From positions 11,910,546 through 11,974,545 of the forward strand of contig CM037863.1 in NCBI GenBank assembly GCA_021292105.1: 64,000 bases of DNA, written 5' to 3'. The stretch is from Anadara kagoshimensis. Lineage: Eukaryota; Mollusca; Bivalvia; Arcoida; Arcidae. The notes under the pieces were generated by a model that did no database searches, had not been told where the DNA came from, and saw nothing but the letters and a program-made list of their open reading frames with translations. This document shows, piece after piece, positions 1 through 12,400 of this stretch. The stretch's first letter is position 1. The number at the start of each line of letters is the position of its first letter. Made by a program: the position numbers and the translations under genes.

Positions 1-293
1 TAAGTTAGTTACAGTAAATTTGTAAAATTGAGGCCCAAAGAAGCAGTTCATTTAAGATTTTCTAGTTCGAAAATCTGGGTCATCACTTGATGTCCCTGAA
101 TAAAAGAAAGTCAATTCTTATATTTACAAATTTTTCCTAGAATTCTTTTTACAAACTTCTCGATTACATCATACAATTAAGAAAAAACCGGTAAATATCG
201 AAATTGTCGGCAATGTAAACATTCTGGAAACAGCCAATATGTCAATCAAGATAATTCCCGCCTACTCATTGATGATGTGACGTAATAGGCGGC
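1..293. other. Left-edge unassigned sequence
   Basis: AT-rich sequence up to the TTAA target of the first element. I see no open frame of note, no tRNA-like box and no repeat shared with the rest of the window. Confidence 0.4.
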
Positions 294-297
294 TTAA

Positions 298-1568
298 GGT
301 AGTTCCATACCATGGTGACGTCGTCGTTTTGTGCATACGGTCGAAATGTCAGATTTGACGTCTTTTTTATCTATGACGTCACAAATGTGTGGTCTTCGGC
401 GCCTACGGAATTATGGCGGGAACTCTGTTATGCTATCATGCAGTGGAATAATTTTTTGCATTCACAAAATATTAGAATTCACAATATCAATTCTGTGGAC
501 TATTTTTAAGAAGAAAATATATATTGTACATTACGGAAATTAGGCAGATCTACACTGTTGAGAGTACTATTTTAAATAATTGAAAGATTTGAGTACATTG
601 TTTAAATTTTGAAGACGGTATTTTAAATGCCGCTTTTTGTTTGTTTTTTTTTTAAAAATAGTAGGAAATACAAAAAATATAACACAAACTGACGATTCTT
701 CAATAAACATACTGATGATAATTTTTCTCGGTGTTAACTTTTAGCAGTTTGACTATGCTCTTGTATTTGCGTTTCATTTGGTGGCCTAGAATCAAGAACT
801 CTTCATCAATGAATACGAATGCCCTTTCCACTTAAACTGATCTGTGTTGGGTAACGGTTGCTAAGGGTTTCTATGGGTGACAGACCATATGGAATTTAAA
901 TTGGTTTTGTTTTGCACAGACAAATAGCTCACAATCAGTGTTTTTGTTTATTTGTTAATACCAAACGCAAAACATCGAGTTCATAATAGTATCCTAGGAC
1001 ATTATTGGTAACTTCTTACGTAAGGAATGAGGCTTTTTTCTTGTTTCAGGATTTTGATGCAATTTTATGAGAAAAGAAGCTTGACGACCCCCTATTTTTT
1101 GTTTTCGAAAATCAAACTTATATATTCATGTGCAATATATGTGAAAATCAGGGGTCGTATTCGACTTAGTTTTTCAAAAATCTACAAATTAACGAAAGGG
1201 TGTTACTTTTAGTTTTCCGGAAATTTAATGTTCTCTCTTGATAGGTGGCGCTGTAGAAAAATACCACGTGACCGGAAATAAAATTCCATTGGTCCAAATA
1301 ATCTTCATGACATAATGGTTAATTTAGATGCAAGAGACTTTTGGTTTCTAAGCATGACAAAAAATTATTAAAGCTTATTTGCTGATAGCAGTAGTTATAC
1401 TTTGATCATTTATGTCGTGAAAATGGCCACCAGGTGGCGCTTCAGAACTTCTTAAGCAAGTCGAATACCTGCCCTGAAATTTTGGCATGTTGAATGGTTT
1501 ATGCCCATGTACAACATAGCAAAATTTCAATATGTGTTTTCAGGCGATTTGTAAAGTATGGAACTACC
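298..1568. mobile_element. Non-autonomous TIR element with TTAA duplication
   Basis: The sequence GGTAGTTCCATAC at 298-310 recurs as its reverse complement at 1556-1568. Each copy is bordered outside by TTAA (294-297 and 1569-1572), the target duplication expected of piggyBac or Kolobok transposons. The 1271-bp interior has only short open frames (312-509 and 1027-1212) that resemble nothing I know, so this is a non-autonomous copy. The TIR is only 13 bp. The superfamily is not fixed by the sequence: TTAA fits both groups. Confidence 0.75.
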
Positions 1569-1572
1569 TTAA

Positions 1573-1900
1573 CAAATAGTACGCTGAAAACAAAAGAACA
1601 TTTTATAAAATTTTATTCGAATTGACAAACAAAGTTACAAATTCATATTAATTGTCAAATTACAACTGTTAAATGTTGAATTTGTTAAAAATCCCGATTG
1701 TATAGATGACAGGTTATTCGAAACATCAATGCGCGATGTTGTGTTGGACTGGGTTGTGCATAGGTGTATTCATACGCACATGTATGTGAAAAGGCATGGG
1801 TCATTGCCGAATGTTCCAAATTTTCTACATTGAGTTCATCATAGGAATTCAATAGGTATTGTAAATATTCATTATTTTCCAGCTAACATTTTGTCTGCCT
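1573..1900. other. AT-rich spacer, nothing recognised
   Basis: Between the TTAA element and the first CAGT MITE fragment I see neither a gene nor a repeat that I can name. Confidence 0.4.
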
Positions 1901-1924
1901 TTTTTCAAAACTACCACAAAGTTG

Positions 1925-2016
1925 TCGAGATATACATGTAACTAACGAGGGACCGAGATAAGCTGCCGATTTGACACTCATTTGTTAGTATAATGTTAAA
2001 CTTTCGACAGGTCTGT
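1925..2016 (+). mobile_element. CAGT MITE, right-end fragment
   Basis: The last ~90 bp match the right end of the intact MITE at 25467-25682: a GTCGAGATATA block, then AACTAACGAGGG, then the terminal TTAAACTTTCGACAGGTCTG. No left end is visible. The segment also matches the 73-bp satellite monomer over its whole length, so it is one of the single-copy relatives of the satellite. Confidence 0.6.
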
Positions 2017-2199
2017 ACATCAGTGATTTCAATCGAGGTTTTACGTCCAAGTCATGATATTTTACTTATATCGACACGTCACCAGCTGTAGGTGAAGTGG
2101 CAGAATTTTTTCCTTTACAGTGCGTATAGCGTCATGAGTTAAACTTTCGACAGGTCTATACATCAGTGATGCTTTTTTGATTAATTGATCGATTGATTG

Positions 2200-2235
<36 letters not shown>

Positions 2236-2340
2236 GGGCGTTTTAAGTCCAAGTCATCATATTTTACTTATATCGAGACGTCACTACCTATAGGTGAAGT
2301 GGCAGAATTTTTTACTTTTACAGTGCGTATAGGACAATGT
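1995..2340 (-). repeat. Tandemly duplicated MITE end plus SINE tail
   Basis: TTAAACTTTCGACAGGTCT followed by ACATCAGTGAT occurs at about 1995-2026 and again at about 2139-2170. Each copy is followed by the same SINE body segment (TTTTACTTATATCGA, then GTGAAGTGGCAGAATTTTTT, then CAGTGCGTATAG). The second copy also has a GATT run (about 2177-2234). A duplication of about 150-190 bp explains this better than two independent insertions. Confidence 0.6.
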
Positions 2341-2540
2341 GTAGGGAGGGTTGTATTACGTGCCACTCTTGTCGTGACACGGGGCATCGGTTTTTAAGTT
2401 CTCTTCCGAAAGACCCCGTGACTTTCATTAATCTTTTAAATGCCGAGTCCTTGGCGAAAAAATCAGTTACTACCTACTTTCAAGTCTTGGTCAGGACCAG
2501 CAGGGGTTCGAACCCACGACTGCGTAGCTGAGCTACCGTA
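2236..2540 (-). mobile_element. tRNA-derived SINE, GATT-tailed subfamily
   Basis: Read on the minus strand, a tRNA-like head (B box GGTTCGAACCC-like, at about 2507-2517) starts near 2540. It is followed by a body whose 3' part reads GACGTCTCGATATAAGT, and a tail of ATCA/GATT repeats (about 2177-2234). Related copies lie at 49323-49690 and 59870-60110. The open frame at 2337-2531 is only the body of the SINE. Confidence 0.7.
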
Positions 2541-2574
2541 GTTGTTTACGGAAGTAATGCAAATGTACTTGACT

Positions 2575-2712
2575 ATACAGTACAGACATGTCGAAAGTTT
2601 AACACTGAGTTGACGGAAAGGAGTCGATGTCGAGTCGAGTCAAGATATGGCCGGACAGCTAGTTACCAAAAAGTTGCCAAGTGGTAGATAGCAGCTGCCA
2701 AAAACGGTGGGT
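2575..2712. mobile_element. CAGT MITE, left-end fragment
   Basis: A MITE left end (TACAGACATGTCGAAAGTTT, then AACACTGAGTTGACGG) is followed by MITE interior (GGCCGGACAGCTAGTTACC, then GTAGATAGCAGCTGCC). It directly abuts the left inverted arm. The right end is not present here. Confidence 0.6.
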
Positions 2713-2943
2713 ATAAATTAACTGTTCAAAAATAAAATTACAAGTTTAATTTGATATCAAAGAATTTTATAAACTAATAAAATTTTAAAATGAAGCCAGT
2801 AATTACCCCAAATTAACTTTATATTAAGTTTTTTTAGGACACAAAATTTAGGTCCACCTAATACAAGTTAGATATATAAATAAAGACATGTATCAAATAA
2901 ACAAATAATTCATCATGATTTACTTGCTCAGCCAGGTACAGTA
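2713..2943 (+). repeat. Left inverted arm flanking the satellite
   Basis: About 230 bp, AT-rich. Its reverse complement is found on the other side of the satellite at 23100-23612. Shared blocks include AACTGTTCAAAAATAAAATT, AATGAAGCCAGTAATTACCC, TAGGTCCACCTAATA, ATGTATCAAATAAACAAA and TCATCATGATTTACT. The arms therefore face each other across the 19.6-kb array. Confidence 0.85.
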
Positions 2944-3466
2944 CAGGCCTGTCGAAAGTTTAATACTGAGAAAAATGAAAGGAGTCGAAACTAAGCAGCC
3001 AAGTGGCCGAGATATGGACAGCTAGTGACCGAAAAGAAATATATAGTAGCAACTAAAAATATGTAGAAATATAAATAACAAGAGGTCAAGAGTTGAGTCG
3101 AGTTGAGTAATGGTGTTTAACGTCTCAGTCAAGAATATTTCACTTATATCGAAACGTCGCCAGCTATAGGCGAAGGTGCAGAAACTTTGCCTGTGCGTTG
3201 CGCTGATGGCATTATACAGCAGGGTTCTTTAGCATGCCAAGCCCACCGTGACACAGGACCTCGTTTATTTTAAGTTCCCATCAGAAAGAACCATGATTTT
3301 CATTTCGTAATGTCGGAAAGAACAGCCACTACCAACTTTCAAGTCTTGGGTCAGACCCCGCCGGGGATCGAACCCATGACCTCCCACATACGGAACGAGC
3401 ACTCTACCGACTAAGCTACCGCAAGAGGTCAAGATGAGCTGTCTATTCAGCAATTAGCTCGACAGC
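2944..3466 (+). mobile_element. CAGT MITE hosting a SINE and starting the satellite
   Basis: The left end (CAGGCCTGTCGAAAGTTTAA) begins just inside the left arm. The interior continues through GTGGCCGAGATATGGACAGC, is broken by the SINE at 3092-3422, resumes, and reaches the right end TTAAACTTTCGACAGGTCTG at about 3474-3493. That right end is the first satellite unit, so this MITE looks like the seed of the array. Confidence 0.7.
3092..3422 (-). mobile_element. tRNA-derived SINE (CAACT-tail family) with 12-bp TSD
   Basis: The minus strand reads tRNA-like head, body, and a tail related to CAACT repeats. The head includes TAGCTTAGTCGGTAGAG (A-box region) and GGTTCGATCCC (B box). It is flanked by the exact 12-bp repeat AAGAGGTCAAGA at 3080-3091 and 3423-3434, a target-site duplication typical of LINE-mobilised SINEs. 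It inserted in the CAGT MITE. The open frame at 3265-3453 (minus) is the SINE itself. Confidence 0.85.
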
Positions 3467-6400
3467 TTTGTGTTAAACTTTCGACAGGTCTGTACTTTAG
3501 CTAGCAAGGAGCCGAAATGAGCTGCCGAAATTCGATATCTTAGTGTTAAACTTTCGACATGCCTGTACTGTAGCTAGCAAGGAGCCGAAATGAGCTGCCG
3601 AAATTCGATATCTTAGTGTTAAACTTTCGACATGCCTGTACTGTAGCTAGCAAGGAGCCGAAATGAGCTGCCGAAATTCGATATCTTAGTGTTAAACTTT
3701 CGACATGCCTGTACTGTAGCTAGCAAGGAGCCGAAATGAGCTGCCGAAATTCGATATCTTAGTGTTAAACTTTCGACAGGTCTGTACTGTAGCTAGCAAG
3801 GGGCCGAAATGAGCTGCCGAAATTCGATATCTTAGTGTTAAACTTTCGACAGGTCTGTACTGTAGCTAGCAAGGGGCCGAAATGAGCTGCCGAAATTCGA
3901 TATCTTAGTGTTAAACTTTCGACAGGTCTGTATTGTAGCTAGCAAGGAGCCGAAATGAGCTACCGAAATTCGATATCTTAGTGTTAAACTTTCGACAGGA
4001 CTGTACTGTAGTTAGCATGGAGCCGAAATGAGCTGCCGAAATTCGTTGTCTTTGTGTTAAACTTTCGACAGGACTGTACTGTAGTTAGCATGGAGCCGAA
4101 ATGAGCCGCGGAAATTCGATATCTTAGTGTTAAACTTTCGACAGGCCTGTACTGTAGCTAGCAAGGAGCCGAAATGAGCTGCCGAAATTCGATATCTTAG
4201 TGTTAAACTTTCGACAGGTCTGTACCGTAGCTAGCAAGGAACTGAAATAAGCCGCCGAAATTCGTTGTCTTTGTGTTAAACTTTCGAAAGGTCTGTACTG
4301 TAGCTAGCAAGGAGCCGAAATGAGCTGCCGAAATTCGATATCTTTGTGTTAAACTTTCGACAGGCCTGCATTGTAGCTAGCAAGGAGCCGAAATGAGCTG
4401 CCGAAATTTGATATCTTTGTGTTAAACTTTCGACAGGCCTGTACTGTAGCTAGCAAGGAGCTGAAATGAGCTGACGAAATTCGATATCTTAGTGTTAAAC
4501 TTTCGACAGGCCTGTACTGTAGCTAGCAAGGAGCCGAAATGAGCTGCCGAAATTCGATATCTTAGTGTTAAACTTTCGACAGGTCTGTACTGTAGCTAGC
4601 AAGGAGCCGAAATGAGCTGCCGAAATTCGATATCTTAGTGTTAAACTTTCGACAGGTCTATACTGTAGCTAGCAAGGAGCTGAAATGAGCTGCCGAAATT
4701 CGATATCTTAGTGTTAAACTTTCGACAGCTCTGTACTGTAGCTAGCAAGGAGCCGAAATGAGCTGCCGAAATTCGATATCTTAGTGTTAAACTTTCGACA
4801 GCTCTGTACTGTAGCTAGCAAGGAGCCGAAATGAGCTGCCGAAATTCGATATCTTAGTGTTAAACTTTCGACAGCTCTGTACTGTAGCTAGCAAGGAGCC
4901 GAAATGAGCTGCCGAAATTCGATATCTTAGTGTTAAACTTTCGACAGCTCTGTACTGTAGCTAGCAAGGAGCTGAAATGAGCTGCCGAAATTCGATATCT
5001 TAGTGTTAAACTTTCGACAGCTCTGTACTGTAGCTAGCAAGGAGCCGAAATGAGCTGCCGAAATTCGATATCTTAGTGTTAAACTTTCGACAGCTCTGTA
5101 CTGTAGCTAGCAAGGAGCTGAAATGAGCTGCCGAAATTCGATATCTTAGTGTTAAACTTTCGACAGCTCTGTACTGTAGCTAGCAAGGAGCCGAAATGAG
5201 CTGCCGAAATTCGATATCTCAGTGTTAAACTTTCGACAGGCCTGTACTGTAGCTAGCATGGAGCCGAAATGAGCTGCCGAAATTCGATATCTCAGTGTTA
5301 AACTTTCGACAGGCCTGTACTGTAGCTAGCAAGGAGCTGAAATGAGCTGCCGAAATTCGATATCTCAGTGTTAAACTTTCGACAGGCCTGTACTGTAGCT
5401 AGCAAGGAGCTGAAATGAGCTGCCGAAATTCGATATCTCAGTGTTAAACTTTCGACAGGCCTGTACTGTAGCTAGCATGGAGCCGAAATGAGCTGCCGAA
5501 ATTCGTTGTCTTTCTGTTAAATTTTCGACAGGCCTGTACTGTAGCTAGCATGGAGCCGAAATGAGTTGCCGAAATTCGATATCTTAGTGTTAAACTTTCG
5601 ACAGGTCTGTACTGTAGCTAGCATGGAGCCGAAATGAGCTGCCGAAATTTGATATCTTAGTGTTAAACTTTCGACAGGTCTGTACTGTAGCTAGCAAGGA
5701 GCTGAAATGAGCTGCCGAAATTCGATATCTTAGTGTTAAACTTTCGACAGGTCTGTACTGTAGCTAGCATGGAGCCGAAATGAGCTGCCGAAATTCGATA
5801 TCTTAGTGTTAAACATTCGACATGCATGTACTGTAGCTAGCAAGGAGCCGAAATGAGCTGCTGAAATTCGATATCTTAGTGTTAAACTTTCGACAGGTCT
5901 GTACTGTAGCTAGCATGGAGCCGAAATGAGCTGCCGAAATTCGATATCTTAGTGTTAAACATTCGACATGCATGTACTGTAGCTAGCAAGGAGCCGAAAT
6001 GAGCTGCCGAAATTCGATATCTTAGTGTTAAACTTTCGACAGGTCTGTACTGTAGCTAGCAAGGAGCCGAAATGAGCTGCTGAAATTCGATATCTTTGTG
6101 ATAAACTTTTGACAGCTCTGTACTGTAGCTAGCAAGGAGCCGAAATGAGCTGCCGAAATTCGATATCTTAGTGTTAAACTTCCGACAGGTCTGTACTGTA
6201 GCTAGCAAGGAGCCGAAATGAGCTGCCGAAATTCGATATCCTTGTGATAAACTTTCGACAGGTCTGTACTGTAGCTAGCAAGGAGCCGAAATGAGCTGCC
6301 GAAATTCGATATCTTAGTGTTAAACTTTCGACAGGTCTGTACTGTAGCTAGCAAGGAGCCGAAATGAGCTGCCGAAATTCGATATCTTAGTGTTAAACTT

Positions 6401-9400
6401 TCGACAGGTCTGTACTGTAGCTAGCAAGGAGCTGAAATGAGCTGCCGAAATTCGATATCTTAGTGTTAAACTTTCGACAGGTCTGTACTGTAGCTAGCAA
6501 GGAACCGAAATGAGCTGCCGAAATTCGATATCTTAGTGTTAAACTTTCGACAGATCTGTACTGTAGCTAGCAAGGAGCTGAAATGAGCTGCCGAAATTCG
6601 ATATCTTAGTGTTAAACTTTCGACAGGTCTGTACTGTAGCTAGCAAGGAGCTGAAATGAGCTGCCGAAATTCGATATCTTTGTGATAAACTTTCGACAGG
6701 TCTGTACTGTAGCTAGCAAGAAGCCTAAATGAGCTGCCAAATTCGATACCTAAGTGTTCAACTTTCGACAGGCCTGTACTGTAGCTAGCATGGAGCCGAA
6801 ATGAGCTGCCGAAATTCGATATCTTAGTGTTAAACTTTCGACAGGTCTGTACTGTAGCTAGCAAGGAGCCGAAATGAGCTGCCGAAATTCGATATCTTAG
6901 TGTTAAACTTTCGAGAGGCTTGTACTTTAGCTAGCAAGGAGCCGAAATGAGCTGCCAAAATTCGATATCTTAGTGTTAAACTTTCGACAGGTCTGTACTG
7001 TAGCTAGCAAGGAGCCGAAATGAGCTGCCAAAATTCGATATCTTAGTGTTAAACTTTCGACAGGCCTGTACTGTAGCTAGCAAAGAGCCGATATGAGCTG
7101 CCGAAATTCGATATCTTAGTGTTAAACTTTCGACAGGTCTGTACTGTAGCTAGCATGGAGCCGAAATGAGCTGACGAAATTCGATATCTTAGTGTTAAAC
7201 TTTCGACATGCCTGTACTGTAGCTAGCAAGAAACCGAAATGAGCTGCCGAAATTCGATATCTTAGTGTTTAACTTTCGACAGGCTTGTACTGTAGCTAGC
7301 AAGGAGCCGAAATGAGCTGCCAAAATTCGATATCTTAGTGTTAAACTTTCGACAGGTCTGTACTGTAGCTAGCAAGGAGCTGAAATGAGCTGCCGAAATT
7401 CGATATCTTTGTGATAAACTTTCGACAGGTCTGTACTGTAGCTAGCAAGAAGCCGAAATGAGCTGCCGAAATTCGATACCTAAGTGTTCAACTTTCGACA
7501 GGTCTGTACTGTAGCTAGCATGGAGCCGAAAGTGCTGCCGAAATTCGATATCTTAGTGTTAAACTTTCGACAGGCCTGTACTGTAGCTAGCATGGAGCCG
7601 AAATGAGCTGCCGAAATTCGATATCTTAGTGTTAAACTTTCGACAGGTCTGTACTGTAGCTAGCAAGGAGCCGAAATGAGCTGCCGAAATTCGATATCTT
7701 AGTGTTAAACTTTCGAGAGGCTTGTACTTTAGCTAGCAAGGAGCCGAAATGAGCTGCCAAAATTCGATATCTTAGTGTTAAACTTTCGACAGGTCTGTAC
7801 TGTAGCTAGCAAGGAGCCGAAATGAGCTGCCAAAATTCGATATCTTAGTGTTAAACTTTCGACAGGCCTGTACTGTAGCTAGCATGGAGCCGAAATGAGC
7901 TACCGAAATTCGATATCTTAGTGTTAAACTTTCGACAGGTCTGTACTGTAGCTAGCAAGGAGCCGAAATGAGCTGCCGAAATTCGATATCTTAGTGTTAA
8001 ACTTTCGAGAGGCTTGTACTTTAGCTAGCAAGGAGCCGAAATGAGCTGCCAAAATTCGATATCTTAGTGTTAAACTTTCGACAGGTCTGTACTGTAGCTA
8101 GCAAGGAGCCGAAATGAGCTGCCGAAATTCGATATCTTAGTGTTAAACTTTCGACAGGTCTGTACTGTAGCTAGCAAGGAGCCGAAATGAGCTGCCAAAA
8201 TTCGATATCTTTGTGATAAACTTTCGACAGGTCTGTACTGTAGCTAGCAAGGAGCCGAAATGAGCTGCCGAAATTCGATATCTTAGTGTTAAACTTTCGA
8301 CAGGTCTGTACTGTAGCTAGCATGAAGCCGAAATGAGCTGACGAAATTCGATATCTTAGTGTTAAACTTTCGACATGCCTGTACTGTAGCTAGCAAGGAG
8401 CTGAAATGAGCTGCCGAAATTCGATATCTTTGTGATAAACTTTCGACAGGTCTGTACTGTAGCTAGCAGAAGCCGAAATGAGCTGCCGAAATTCGATACC
8501 TAGTGTTCAACTTTCGACAGGTCTGTACTGTAGCTAGCATGGAGCCGAAAGTGCTGCCGAAATTCGATATCTAGTGTTAAACTTTCGACAGGCCTGTACT
8601 GTAGCTAGCATGGAGCCGAAATGAGCTGCCGAAATTCGATATCTTAGTGTTAACTTTCGACAGGTCTGTACTGTAGCTAGCAAGGAGCCGAAATGAGCTG
8701 CCGAAATTCGATATCTTAGTGTTAAACTTTCGAGAGGCTTGTACTTTAGCTAGCAAGGAGCCGAAATGAGCTGCCAAAATTCGATATCTTAGTGTTAAAC
8801 TTTCGACAGGTCTGTACTGTAGCTAGCAAGGAGCCGAAATGAGCTGCCAAAATTCGATATCTTAGTGTTAAACTTTCGACAGGCCTGTACTGTAGCTAGC
8901 AAGGAGCCGAAATGAGCTGCCAAAATTCGATATCTTTGTGATAAACTTTCGACAGGTCTGTACTGTAGCTAGCAAGGAGCCGAAATGAGCTGCCGAAATT
9001 CGATATCTTAGTGTTAAACTTTCGACAGGTCTGTACTGTAGCTAGCATGAAGCCGAAATGAGCTGACGAAATTCGATATCTTAGTGTTAAACTTTCGACA
9101 TGCTGTACTGTAGCTAGCAAGAAGCCGAAATGAGCTGCCGAAATTCGATATCTTAGTGTTTAACTTTCGACAGGCTTGTACTGTAGCTAGCAAGGAGCCG
9201 AAATGAGCTGCCAAATTCGATATCTTAGTGTTAAACTTTCGACAGGCTTGTACTTTAGCTAGCAAGGAGCCGAAATGAGCTGCCGAAATTCGATATCTTA
9301 GTGTTAAACTTTCGACAGGCTTGTACTGTAGCTAGCAAGGAGCCGAAATGAGCTGCCAAAATTCGATATCTTAGTGTTAAACTTTCGACAGGCTTGTACT

Positions 9401-12400
9401 TTAGCTATCAAGGAGCCGAAATGAGCTGCCGAAATTCGATATCTAAGTGTTAAACTTTCGACAGGCCTATACTGCAGCTAGCAAGGAGCCGAAATGAGCT
9501 ACCGAAATTCGATATCTCAGTGTTAAACTTTCGACAGGCCTGTACTGTAGCTAGCATGGAGCCGAAATGAGCTGCCGAAATTCGTTGTCTTTGTGTTAAA
9601 TTTTCGACAGGCCTGTACTGTAGCTAGCATGGAGCCGAAATGAGTTGCCGAAATTCGATATCTTAGTGTTAAACTTTCGACAGGTCTGTACTGTAGCTAG
9701 CAAGGAGCCGAAATGAGCTGCCGAAATTCGATATCTTAGTGTTAAACTTTCGACAGGTCTGTACTGTAGCTAGCATGGAGCCGAAATGAGCTGCCGAAAT
9801 TTGATATCTTAGTGTTAAACTTTCGACAGGTCTGTACTGTAGCTAGCAAGGAGCTGAAATGAGCTGCCGAAATTCGATATCTTAGTGTTAAACTTTCGAC
9901 AGGTCTGTACTGTAGCTGGCATGGAGCCGAAATGAGCTGCCGAAATTCGATATCTTTGTGATAAACTTTTGACAGCTCTGTACTGTAGCTAGCAAGGAGC
10001 CGAAATGAGCTGCCGAAATTCGATATCTTAGTGTTAAACTTCCGACAGGTCTGTACTGTAGCTAGCAAGGAGCCGAAATGAGCTGCCGAAATTCGATATC
10101 CTTGTGATAAACTTCGACAGGTCTGTACTGTAGCTAGCAAGGAGCCGAAATGAGCTGCCGAAATTCGATATCTAGTGTTAAACTTTCGAACAGGTCTGTA
10201 CTGTAGCTAGCAAGGAGCCGAAATGAGCTGCCGAAATTCGATATCTTAGTGTTAAACTTTCGACAGGTCTGTACTGTAGCTAGCAAGGAGCTGAAATGAG
10301 CTGCCGAAATTCGATATCTTAGTGTTAAACTTTCGACAGGTCTGTACTGTAGCTAGCAAGAAGCCGAAATGAGCTGCCGAAATTCGATATCTTAGTGTTA
10401 AACTTTCGACAGATCTGTACTGTAGCTAGCAAGGAGCGAAATGAGCTGCCGAAATTCGATATCTTAGTGTTAAACTTTCGACAGTCTGTACTGTAGCTAG
10501 CAAGGAGCTGAAATGAGCTGCCGAAATTCGATATCTTTGTGATAAACTTTCGACAGGTCTGTACTGTAGCTAGCAAGAAGCCTAAATGAGCTGCCGAAAT
10601 TCGATACCTAAGTGTTCAACTTTCGACAGGTCTGTACTGTAGCTAGCATGGAGCCGAAATGAGCTGCCGAAATTTGATATCTTAGTGTTAAACTTTCGAC
10701 AGGCCTGTACTGTAGCTAGCATGGAGCCGAAATGAGCTGCCGAAATTTGATATCTTAGTGTTAAACTTTCGACAGGTCTGTACTGTAGCTAGCAAGGAGC
10801 CGAAATGAGCTGCCGAAATTCGATATCTAGTGTTAAACTTTCGAGAGGCTTGTACTTTAGCTAGCAAGGAGCCGAAATGAGCTGCCAAAATTCGATATCT
10901 TAGTGTTAACTTTCGACAGGTCTGTACTGTAGCTAGCAAGGAGCCGAAATGAGCTGCCAAAATTCGATATCTTAGTGTTAAACTTTCGACAGGCCTGTAC
11001 TGTAGCTAGAAAGAGCCGATATGAGCTGCCGAAATTCGATATCTTAGTTAAACTTTCGACAGGTCTGTACTGTAGCTAGCATGGAGCCGAATGAGCTGAC
11101 GAAATTCGATATCTTAGTGTTGTTAAACTTTCGACATGCCTGTACTGTAGCTAGCAAGAAACCGAAATGAGCTGCCGAAATTCGATATCTTAGTGTTTAA
11201 CTTTCGACAGGCCTGTACTGTAGCTAGCATGGAGCCGAAATGAGCTGCCGAAATTCGATATCTTAGTGTTAAACTTTCGACAGGTCTGTACTGTAGCTAG
11301 CAGGAGCCGAAATGAGCTGCCGAAATTCGATATCTTAGTGTTAAACTTTCGAGAGGCTTGTACTTTAGCTAGCAAGGAGCCGAAATGAGCTGCCAAAATT
11401 CGATATCTTAGTGTTAAACTTTCGACAGGTCTGTACTGTAGCTAGCAAGGAGCCGAAATGAGCTGCCAAAATTCGATATCTTAGTGTTTAAACTTTCGAC
11501 AGGCCTGTACTGTAGCTAGCATGGAGCCGAAATGAGCTACCGAAATTCGATATCTTAGTGTTAAACTTTCGACAGGTCTGTACTGTAGCTAGCAAGGAGC
11601 CGAAATGAGCTGCCGAAATTCGATATCTTAGTGTTAAACTTCGAGAGGCTTGTACTTTAGCTAGCAAGGAGCCGAAATGAGCTGCCAAAATTCGATATCT
11701 TTGGTTAAACTTTCGACAGGTCTGTACTGTAGCTAGCAAGGAGCCGAAATGAGCTGCCAAAATTCGATATCTTTGTGATAACTTTCGACAGGTCTGTACT
11801 GTAGCTAGCAAGGAGCCGAAATGAGCTGCCGAAATTCGATATCTTAGTGTTAAACTTCGACAGGTCTGTACTGTAGCTAGCATGGAGCCGAAATGAGCTG
11901 ACGAAATTCGATATCTTAGTGTTAAACTTTCGACATGCCTGTACTGTAGCTAGCAAGAAGCCGAAATGAGCTGCCGAAATTCGATATCTTAGTGTTTAAC
12001 TTTCGACAGGCTTGTACTGTAGCTAGCAAGGAGCCGAAATGAGCTGCCAAAATTCGATATCTTAGTGTTAAACTTTCGACAGGCTTGTACTTTACCTAGC
12101 AAGGAGCCGAAATGAGCTGCCGAAATTCGATATCTTAGTGTTAAACTTTCGACAGGCTTGTACTTTAGCTATCAAGGAGCCGAAATGAGCTGCCAAAATT
12201 CGATATCTTAGTGTTAAACTTTCGACAGGCCTGTACTGTAGCTAGCAAAGAGCCGATATGAGCTGCCGAAATTCGATATCTTAGTGTTTAACTTTCGACA
12301 GGCCTGTACTGTAGCTAGCAAGGAGCCGAAATGAGCTGCCAAAATTCGATATCTTAGTGTTAAACTTTCGACAGGCCTGTACTGTAGCTAGCAAGAAGCC

